64,000 bases of DNA from Yamagishiella unicocca (lineage: Eukaryota > Chlorophyta > Chlorophyceae > Chlamydomonadales > Volvocaceae): positions 682,001 through 746,000 of the forward strand of contig BDSL01000038.1 in the NCBI GenBank assembly GCA_003116995.1, in the 5' to 3' direction. Below the pieces are notes generated by a model, which was not told the DNA's origin, searched no databases, and was given only the letters and a program-made list of their open reading frames with translations. Within the stretch, counting starts at the first letter, position 1; every line of letters starts with the position of its first letter. Positions 55,472-64,000 of this stretch are shown one piece after another. Both the position numbers and the translations under genes were made by a program.

Positions 55472-58400
55472 CTAATCCATGTCACGAGGCCCCTGCCCCG
55501 ATCGGTCGTGGTCCATGCGCGGCGGCCGGTGTCCGCCGCCGCCCTGGCGACCGCCCCCCTTGGGGCCGCCCCCCTGGCCCATGCGGCCATCCTGCATGTG
55601 CCCCATGGGACCATGTCCGTGGTGGCCATGCCCGTGGCCCTGCATCATGTGGTGGCTGCCCATGGGGCCACCCGGCTGGCCGCCCATGTGGCCGCCGGGG
55701 TGTCCGTGCGGGCCACCAGGGTGGGCAGTGGCGATCATGGGGTAGCTGCCGGTGGGCTGGAAGAAGCCGGTGGACTGAGGCCGGCCGGTAGGGCTTGGCG
55801 GCGGCATACCGCCCGGCGGCGCCGTCATGTACGGCCCGACGGCCGCGCCGTACGGCGACGCCATGCCCGGGCCGCTCATCATCGCCATGCCTGGTCCCAT
55901 GGCCATGGCGTGTCCCCCGCCCGCGGGCCGCACCGCGTACATGATGGGCACGGGGCCGTTGGCGGTTGACGCCATGGCCACCGCACCGGGGGGCATGCCG
56001 GACGTCATGTAGCCGCCCGGAGGGGCCATGACCACGCCGTACGGTACGGCGCCCATGCTGGACATGTTGGCAGCCATCGCCTGCGTCATGGGCACCATGC
56101 CATGCTGCGCCATGCCACCCGGGCCGACGCCATTCATGATCATGGCGCCCATAGGGCCCTCGGCCGACATAGGGCCCTGCGGCGGCGGCGGCGGGACCTT
56201 GTGCAGGCCTCCTCCGTGGCCGTGGTCGGAGCCCTTGTTGCCCGAGTGGTGCTCCCCCGGCCCACCGGCGCCACCCTTGTGGTGCTGGTGGTGGTGCTGG
56301 TGGTAACCGTCTCCGGAGCCGGGTTGTGCGCCGCCACGGAACGGGTCGCCGCCGCCGCGGTAGCCACCGCCGTCATTTCCGTTGCCCCCAGTGCGGTAGG
56401 GGTCCTGGCCACGGTGGTACATGCCGCCGTGGTCGCGCATGTCCCGACCCATGGGTCCATTAGATCCGCCGCCATAGCCGCGCTCGTGGTGTACGCCGCC
56501 ATGGCCGTGTCCAGCGTGCATGGAGCCCTGCCCTGCGTGGCCGTACTGGCCCTGGTGACCGTGGCCAGTGCTGCTGTGATGGTAGGTTACTGCCAGGCCG
56601 TGTGAGGGGCCGCCGGCCAGGTAGCTCGCCTGGCCGCTGGACAGAGCCGTCGCCGCGGCCTGCGCCGCAGCTACGGCCGGTGGGGCGGAGGCTGCATTGG
56701 AGGAGGGACCGCTCACCGCGGCGACGCTGGCCGGGGGGGCGACGCTGGTGCTCACGACAGCGCTGCTGACCGCGACCGGCGCCGAAGGCGCGGCAGCCGG
56801 CGCAGGGGCCTTGGGGGGGCCGAAGGAAGGAACGAACTCCTTGGCGTTGATGTTGAGGGAGAAGGGCTTGGCATTGGGGTTCAGCTTGGACGCCGGCTTC
56901 GGCTTAGCCTCCTCGCCGTTGGGGGCCGCTGCGGCTGGCCCGACCCCTGCGGCGGCGCCAGCTGCCGCAGCCGGTGCCGCTGCGCCGTCCGCGCCTGCTA
57001 GACCAGTGGCCGCACCCGCGACCGACTGCTCAGCGCTCCCGGGCGCCGCGGCGGAACCACTTCCGGAAGCCACACCGGATCGTTCCTTAAAGCTGGACGA
57101 CGACTTCTTGAAGTCAGCTAAGGAAGTCTCAGTCCTGTGGGAGCGGCAAGCGCACCGATTAACAGCATACAGCAAATGGAGGAAAGCCGTGAAAGGGCAA
57201 ACACGGCTGTGCCAGTCCTGTGGGCTGGTCGAAGGCCCGGCATCCAAAGCGTAGTGTACGTGACACGGCCAACGCATCCTGGACGGTGCTGGTTGTTGAC
57301 CGCCACGAAATGTATCATGGTGACGCCACGGCATGGCAGTCGCCAATCACGCCCCCGTTCCTTTCCTTACACAATGGTACAGGCAACATCGAGCGCACGT
57401 GCCCCCCCACGCAGCACCACCCCACCGGACCCGCTCCAGGTGCGCGTACCCCATGTTTCCAGACCGCTTCTTGTTCATCTCCTCCTTGAAGCGCAGGAAC
57501 TCAGCTTGGGCCTCCGGGTCCAACCGCACCTGCTGTGATATCACCCACCACCAGCCCAAACGGGTTTGGAATTTCAGATGCGCAGCACTGCCGGTACGAG
57601 GTTGCGTGTCCAATTCCCAACCGCCACCGGCACGATGACGGATTACGGCGAGCACCCTTGCGCTGTTCTGGTAGCATTCCAACTACCACGACTAAATCCG
57701 GGCATTTGCCCAGCCGCCCAATCCCCTCTTTCCATCAGCCCCCCGCCACCTACCTGGGGTGCCCCAGGGTCCAGGTCCAGGGCCGAAAACGAGACAGGGT
57801 TGCCCACCAGCGGACTGGCGAACACGGGCGAGCGGGACATGCCCATCTTCGGAGTGCCGAACGGGGAGCTGTGGAGTACGCAATCGGCAAGACGGAAGCA
57901 GGCCACCGGGATCGAAACGAGTGCGGTGGCTGTGGGCGCGATGCAAACAAGCAGGCACAAACCGCATGCAAGCCGGTGCTCAAGGCGTTACCGCCTTCGG
58001 TCCAAAGCCAGCACTGCCGTGCCGACACTGTTTGCGCATATGCCGGCTCGCGCGCGTAACAGGGCATTTTGTAATACAAGGCCCCAACGCTCTTGGGTTG
58101 CCGCCATAGCGCTAGCGGTAGACACCCCCCCTGGTGCGCTCCCGCGCCCTCACGCACCTGCGGTCCTTCTTGGGCCCCACAGTGAGGGAGCTGCGGACCT
58201 TGTTGACCTCCTTGCGCGGGTCAATGTCGATGGGCGCCGTACCCGCCGTGCTGCTGCCGGCGCTGCCGCTGCCACCATCCGTAGGGGGCGCACCACCCGC
58301 CGAGGAGGAAGCAGTGGGCACAGGCACCGGAATGGAGCTGGACTTGGCATCCGGGATACCTGCGTACGTGACACCGTGTGGAAACGCACAAGGCCGGTTA

Positions 58401-60305
58401 AACACTTGCATGGAGCGCCACGCATTCCTTGTGGTTGTGCGCGGGGTGTGCTAGTGAGCAGCTCAACGTCCTCCAATGTCCAGCCTGTCCTTGCTGGTGA
58501 AGCGGACTCGTGACGTAATAGCCCATCGTGCACGGCCACAGCATGTGTACGACACAATCACGGTCTTCCGGTTTCCTGTCGGTGCCATTCTAGCGTTTGT
58601 TTCCTGCCGATGCCATTCTAGCGTTTGTTCCGTTTGGAGCTCTGAGTGACCCCCCAACGCATCGCAGGAGTGCTGCGCGTGCCCCAGCAGCATTCAGTAC
58701 TATTTGTACTTAGACCCGGTGCGAAATTGACACGTGACATGGGATGCGTCGGCAGCTCCCGCAACCTCACCTGGAACGCCAGTCTGCTGTTGCTGTGCAA
58801 CCGTCAAGCCGCCTGCAACAGCTGCAACGCCTGAGCCTACCCGGCCCCACGCGGTGGCACGGTCAGCTGCGGACTGTTGTGGACCCCGCGACCGCTGGTG
58901 CTGCCGGTGCTGCTGCTGGTAGGCGGGCATGGGTCCTGGCTGGTGTTCCCGAATGACGGCGCCGTACAACGCCTCCTCGTCCACCTATGAGCGTGAACGC
59001 AATCGTATTGATGTGCAGCGTTCAGGCGAAGTACTTGCATGCAATTCCTGGGCGCATCCCATGAATCCTGGCCGCATCCCAAACACACAAGCCCACCGCC
59101 ATTCCGAGTGCGGGACCCAGTCCCACTGCAGTCAAGCCCTATCGCGTATGCACTGCATCCGCGCCATGTCGTAATATCCCCACTCACATCAGCGGCCAGC
59201 TCTCCGCCGCGCTCCTCAAGCATGTGAATGTTTGTAGTAGCGCCCCCCGACAAGCCTGTCTCAATTTCCCGAGCGATGCGTTCCGCTTCCGCATCCGTGA
59301 TGCGGCACTCGTCACGCTTAATCTTTGTAGTGTAAAAATGCTCGTTCCAGGTCGTCTGCACGCCGAACCGATCGCGGTTGACCGCGAACTGGTCCCAGCC
59401 CGCGCCTCCGCCTGCTGACTCAAGGCTGAAGAAAGCCGAGTCATCGCCTGCATCCGGCTGCCACCGCTGCAGCTCACGTACGCCCCTGCAGCCGGCACGC
59501 GAAATGGACGTTAGTCCGCGCCACGCAGTAGGCAGTGCTGGTACTCGTGACAGCACGCATCAAGATCTGGCCTGCTCGCCATCCTAGAACTCGAATGGCG
59601 ACCCTCCAAAGCATCCAGCGTACAACGACATTAGACATGCAGTCGTCACCGCCTCACCCGCCGCGACCTCTCGAAATAGCTGCATCGGTCTCGAAGCCAA
59701 CGTCACTTCGGTCTGCGCCTGACAGGTCCTCTGGGCTCAAGCGCACGTCCTTGGCATACAGCTGAACGAGGTCTCCAGCTGCGATAGTTAACACCGTCAC
59801 AGGCTTCTCCGCCAGGGCCGTCCGGTCCGATGCAGAGCTGGCATCCTTAATGACTTTAGCATACTTCAGGACGATTTGCGCTCCGTTGCTGTCTGTCACC
59901 CACGACCCGAAGACCCCCTCATAAACGACCCCGCTTGCCACCTGCAGCGGCAAAGTTACAGGAATAGCGTGCTTATGTTGCCAACATGTCACACCTGCAA
60001 GTCGGAATGTTCCGCTAGGCGTGCGCCGTGTAGAGTCTAACGAGAAAGCCCTGGAACAGGCCCAGATTGCTTCCACCTTGCCCTACCTGCACCTCGACCT
60101 TGTATCCGACAAGTACGTTGCCAATGAATCCAAGCCGATCTGCATTGCTCGTTACGCTGAAGCCCACAGTTTGGCGAACTGGGTTCGACTTCACCGGACC
60201 TCCACCATTGCGCTGCTGGGGTCCGCCTCCGGTCTGCTGGTGCTGCTGCTGGGCCCCACCGCCACGCGGCAGCCCCCCTACCACCTTGGCGGCAAACGTT
60301 GACAT
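55472..60305 (-). CDS. ATXN2: Ataxin-2 / CID family RNA-binding protein
   Basis: Eight exons (60087-60305, 59658-59941, 59188-59485, 58771-58984, 58158-58359, 57754-57868, 57450-57532, 55472-57134) give 1025 residues in one frame. Ataxin-2 proteins bind mRNA and poly(A)-binding protein, and control mRNA stability and stress-granule formation. The LSm domain starts around 55 (IGNVLVGYKVEVQVASGVVY EGVF) and runs to about 165. The LsmAD domain carries GWDQFAVNRDRFGVQTTW followed by NEHFYTTKI. The PAM2 motif LNINAKEFVPSF (about 565-576), which binds the MLLE domain of PABP, is preceded by a second PAM2-like LNPNAKPF. The last 400 residues are Gly/Met/His/Pro-rich and disordered, a likely phase-separation region. 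Order LSm-LsmAD-PAM2 fits plant CID3/CID4 and animal ATXN2. The gene diverges from OGG1. Confidence 0.95.
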
Positions 60306-60846
60306 GACGGTGGTCTGAAGCTCAGGTTAGGTCGGTCGCCGATTCATTCTACACCAGCGGAACGGGAGCGGAGCGGTTTGGCACGCTCTTTCTGGGGAGG
60401 GCCAGTAGAGCGGCCTTGCAGGTCGAAAGTATGCGAGTCATTGTGGCTGTTGGGACAAAGACCAATTACGCTCCGTACAGCTTTCGTCCTGTGAAATGCA
60501 AAATGCTGACAATTATCTGTACTAATACCGGATAGTCTAACGCATAGGACGCACTTTTACACTCACTGTCGAAATTCCGCCAGTTCTGCGAAACACCTGT
60601 CGCATGACAGCGCGCCATTGTTGCAACCCCTTGATAGCCAGTCGAATTCTACCTCTATTCAAACAAATCCCCTTCTCAGGTGTGATGTGTGCTTGCCGGA
60701 TAGGACAGTGTTTGTACGCGCTCCGCCGTTAGCAGCAGTCCTAATATAATCGCGCTGTGGCTTCCCTCCCAGCAGCCCCGCGATCGGGGCGTCCCTCATC
60801 TGTGGGCGCGGGTGCTGGCTCTGCTATCCGTCCCCTCCGAGAGGGG
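60306..60846. promoter_or_regulatory. Divergent promoter region, ataxin-2 / OGG1
   Basis: 541 bp between the two starts, AT-richer in the middle. The OGG1 frame stays open upstream to a GTG at 60757, so the true leader/start border is uncertain. Confidence 0.5.
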
Positions 60847-63322
60847 ATGGCCCCTTTACCCGTGGGGCAGGATGCGCCTTGGCATGCCCCTTGGTGCGCC
60901 CTAGGTGCATCGGCGCAAGAGTTGCAGCTGGACTTCTGCCTTCCCACCGGCCAAAGCTTTCGCTGGCGAAAGACGGGGGATGGCCAGTACACGGGAATGA
61001 TCGGAGACCGGCTGGTGAGCACGGAAGGGGGGTGAGCAAGGCAGGCGGTGGCTACCATGGCCAAGCCAACCAGACGACCACGCGGTGTCCTGATTGTAGT
61101 TGACGCCGTTTGGCCACCAGAAAGTAATACGTCGCACCCTTGCCCCTTTTGGCCCTCTCTGCAGGTCTGTCTCCGCCAACAGGATGACGACGTGCTGTAC
61201 TGCGTGCTGGCTCGCGGCTCCGACGCCCCACCGGCCAGTGACGGCGCTGCGCTGAGGGACTACTTCAACCTGGACACGCGGTTGGGCGACCTGGCGACTG
61301 GCTGGGCGGAGAGTTGCAGCCGCTACCGGGACGTCAGTCCTCACTTCCCAGGTGCCGTGTGGGGGCATGAGCGGGGGCTGAATGGGCTTCCAACGGCGGC
61401 GGCGCACGTGGGAAGGTCATGCGGGTGGTCTCAGGTTCGTGCCGTGCCGTACATTTATGCCAAGGCACTTGCCGAGTGTTCTCGGCTGCGGTACGCGCCC
61501 GAATGGGCGTGTCGGCTCTGCTCCCGCTCACGCGGCCTCGCAGGTGCTCGCATGCTGCGCCAGGATCCGCTGGAGTGCTTGTTCCAGTTCATATGCTCGT
61601 CCAACAACCACATCTCGCGGATACACGGCATGGTGGAGCGCCTGTGCAGCGCGTACGGCACACCGCTCGGGCCCAGCATCAAAGCCGAGGCAGGGGCAGG
61701 GAAGTCGTCGCCGCAGACGGCTGGCAACGTGGGTGCAGCGGCCGGTGCGGATGCAACAAGTAGCGGCCTGTCGTACTACGCATTTCCAACGCTCGAGCAG
61801 CTCAGCAAAGCTACGGAGGAGGAGCTGAGGGCCGCGGGCTTCGGGTGCGTTCCATTTGGGTCAGGGCAGGGAAGATGCCTGCCGAGCCGCACCGCACTCC
61901 GTTCCTTTCGGGCACACCAGACCGCGAGATCCGCGCTGCGCTGTCACCCCAACTGCCGCCCCGTCCCCGTGCTGCTCGCACACGCAGCTACCGCGCTCGC
62001 TTCATCGTGGGCACCACCCAGGCGCTGCTCGCCAAGCCCGGCGGCGGGCGGCAGTGGCTGCTGGGGCTGCGGCAGGTCGGGCTGGAGGAGGCAGTGGCGG
62101 CGCTGACGGAGCTGCCGGGTGAGGGAGTGAGCTGGGGGTGAGGGCGTTGACCGCTGGCTCACCAAAATCCTGTAACGGCCCGGCTTGTCCTGCCGGCACT
62201 CGCCGCCGTGGCCGCTGTCGCCGCTTCTCCTAGCCTATTTCCCACCTGCCCGCCCGCAACAGCTGAGCTCCTGAGCACGCCCCATCCGTGGTGGTTGTCG
62301 CGGCGGCGCGCCTCCCCCCAGGCATCGGCCCGAAGGTGGCCGCGTGCATCTGCCTCTTCTCCCTGGACAAGCACCAGGCGATTCCGGTTGACACGCACGT
62401 GTGGCAGATAGCTGTGCGCTACTACTGCCCCCAGCTGCGGGGCAAGAGCCTCACCAAGAAGGTGCACGCGGAGGTGCAGCAGGTCTTCATAGGGAGGTTC
62501 GGACCCTACGCTGGATGGTGGGTTCGGGAGCCCCGGCCGCTGCGGTGGCGGGCTGTTAGACGGGCTCGTAGTGCACGGTTTGAAACGAGGGCGAGCGGAA
62601 GAGTGTATCAATCGTGCACCTCGTCATGCGCCAGCACGCTGAGGCTGGGGTAGCGAGGAAACCCGACGAGGCTGGGGGGCGGGCTGAGTCGGCTAACTTC
62701 TCAGTCCGCTCGCAAGTGAGTGTTCGGAGGCTCCTCAGCATCCGTGCTTGCGCTCGTGTGTGCCACGTCGGGTCCACCCTTGGTTCACTCTTCATCCTGT
62801 GATGTCTCCGAACGTGGCAGGGCGCACAACACGCTGTTCATCTCGGAGCTTGCCAGCCAACAACACCGCCTGCCGGAGAACCTGCGGCAGGTGAAGGCGG
62901 CGGCGGCGGGGCGGCGGCGGCGAGGCCGACAAGACACCGCCGAAAGCGACGACGCGGGGGCTGATAGTTCCGGCGACGGCGACGGCAGTGGCGCAGGGCG
63001 TGACGGGGAGGGTATCAGTACGCCGCAGGAAAAGAGCAGACGCGGTGCTGGTCATGGTAAACAGCAGGGCCGGAAGGCGGCCGTTGTGGCAGATGAGCGC
63101 ACCAGCGGGAGCGCAGAGTCTGAGGATGGCGGGGCTGCATGCGCGGCGGTGCCGGATGGACAAGCGGACGTGGGGTCCCCGGCCTCCCGGAGCGTGAGGC
63201 GGAGAGGGGCCCCGCCTGCACAGCCAAGGAAGCGCGAAAAGAGCAAAAAAACGGACTTGCCAGCTGCTGCTGCTGCTGCTCCTGAATACGGCCTCCGGGA
63301 CTTTGATGATCTGGTCACGTGA
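60847..63322 (+). CDS. OGG1: 8-oxoguanine DNA glycosylase/AP lyase OGG1
   Basis: Six exons (60847-61014, 61165-61351, 61544-61844, 61988-62118, 62322-62517, 62821-63322) give 494 residues. OGG1 excises 8-oxoguanine from DNA opposite cytosine in base-excision repair. The N-terminal domain has LQLDFCLPTGQSFRWRKT; the catalytic domain has MLRQDPLECLFQFICSSNNH, GFGYRARF and the HhH-GPD segment LPGIGPKVAACICLFSLDK..IPVDTHVW. The catalytic pair is Lys267 and Asp286, 19 apart as Lys249/Asp268 in human OGG1. Two departures: a Gly/Ala/Ser-rich insert of about 40 residues before YAFPTLEQLS, and a C-terminal extension of about 150 residues after NTLFISELASQQ, with basic clusters (GRRRRGR, RKREKSKK) that look like nuclear localisation signals and an acidic stretch. 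The start ATG is the first in frame; upstream residues lack one. Confidence 0.95.
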
Positions 63323-64000
63323 GCGATCGCTGTAGCGAACTGTAGTGAAGGGTTGACGCAGTGGATGCTCGGACCGGGGTACGGGGGTTTACAGCGTGCA
63401 CGATTGCTGGTGTAGTGGATCTGCACTGCTTCCGTTCCCCCTCGGTGTTTGCGTTGTGGTGTCTGCGTCCGCCACACTACCAGCGGCGAACGGCGTATTG
63501 ATTGCTTGCCGGACTGGACTTCGTGGTGTAATTCCGCAGCGTTGGCTTATCAGATTGGCATGGGGAAAGGGGGCCCTTGGTTGGCTTGGCTTGACACGGG
63601 ATGGGTGCGATTTCGCAACATGCAGGTTGGGATAGCGCAGGAAGCACTGTGGTGGTGTCCAGCATGTGATGGTCTGCAGTACGTTTGTTGTTCGCTGTGC
63701 TGTTGTGTCGGCGACACGGTCGCATTAACGCTTTGGGCTTCATTTCCCCCAAGTGGTCGTTGGTTGATGCGTGCTACGCGCTGCGTTGACTGGTGGGTGC
63801 CATCGGTGGCGGTGCGGCGCTGCGTTTGACGGTCAGTCGCACGCATCGCTGCGTATTATGATGCGGGGCGGAGCTGCTGCCTGACCTCCGCGCCCTGCTG
63901 CGACCTGGGTTCGGAGCCGCAGGCCTCACGCCCCTGCGATGGAACTCGAGGGCTGTATTCAGCGTGTGCTGAGTCTGACGTATCGTACCTTGTGTGTCGC
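63323..64000. other. OGG1 3'UTR and beyond
   Basis: TGTAA at 63527-63531 fits the end of OGG1. The remaining 470 bp show no recognisable coding sequence. Confidence 0.5.
63527..63531 (+). terminator. Polyadenylation signal TGTAA (OGG1)
   Basis: TGTAA about 205 bases after the OGG1 stop, coding strand. Confidence 0.6.

Overview
This window is nuclear DNA from a green alga of the Chlamydomonas/Volvox (volvocine, Chlamydomonadales) type; I cannot fix the genus. The evidence is dense intron-rich genes with GT..AG introns, very GC-rich coding and intron sequence, AT-richer intergenic stretches, the chlorophyte polyadenylation signal TGTAA behind many genes, a divergent H2A/H2B pair with a histone-type 3' hairpin, and proteins typical of green algae. 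Gene models were built by hand by joining open frames at splice sites whose phases match, so each protein is contiguous and ends at a stop. Exon borders are predictions.

Layout. 1-139: 3' end of a CCHC zinc-knuckle gene (+). 1490-2755: DJ-1 (-). 3323-13790: a kinesin-12 family motor of about 2085 residues (-). 14332-16338: COX11 (+). 17955-19643: Bax inhibitor-1 (-). 20080-21127: elongin C (+). 22703-24414: plastid-type double-ACT protein of the ACR11/ACR12 kind (+). 25413-29630: ALG11 mannosyltransferase (-). 30079-34223: DRG2 GTPase (+). 36063-41414: an unrecognised multi-pass membrane protein of about 1071 residues with a module resembling the C-terminal part of plant SPL1/SPL12 proteins (+). 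43563-44096 and 44403-44954: divergent histones H2A (-) and H2B (+), each with one intron. 45427-46096: a small Cys/His-rich protein I do not recognise (-). 46542-48762: Mediator subunit MED7 (-). 49250-53985: bystin/Enp1 (+). 55472-60305: ataxin-2/CID protein (-). 60847-63322: 8-oxoguanine DNA glycosylase OGG1 (+).

The genes are ordinary eukaryotic housekeeping functions: respiratory-complex assembly, N-glycosylation, ribosome biogenesis, Mediator, DNA repair, chromatin and cell-division motor. They do not form a pathway or cluster. Most are arranged as divergent pairs sharing a 0.3-0.55 kb promoter (kinesin/COX11, BI-1/ELOC, ALG11/DRG2, H2A/H2B, MED7/bystin, ataxin-2/OGG1) or as convergent pairs with closely facing TGTAA signals.

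I see no prophage, CRISPR array, rRNA, tRNA or intact transposon. The features most worth a second look are the orphan membrane protein, the small Cys/His-rich gene, the intron-containing histone pair, palindromic two-way polyadenylation sites between convergent genes, introns with G-rich 5' and C-rich 3' halves, and several intronic tandem repeats.
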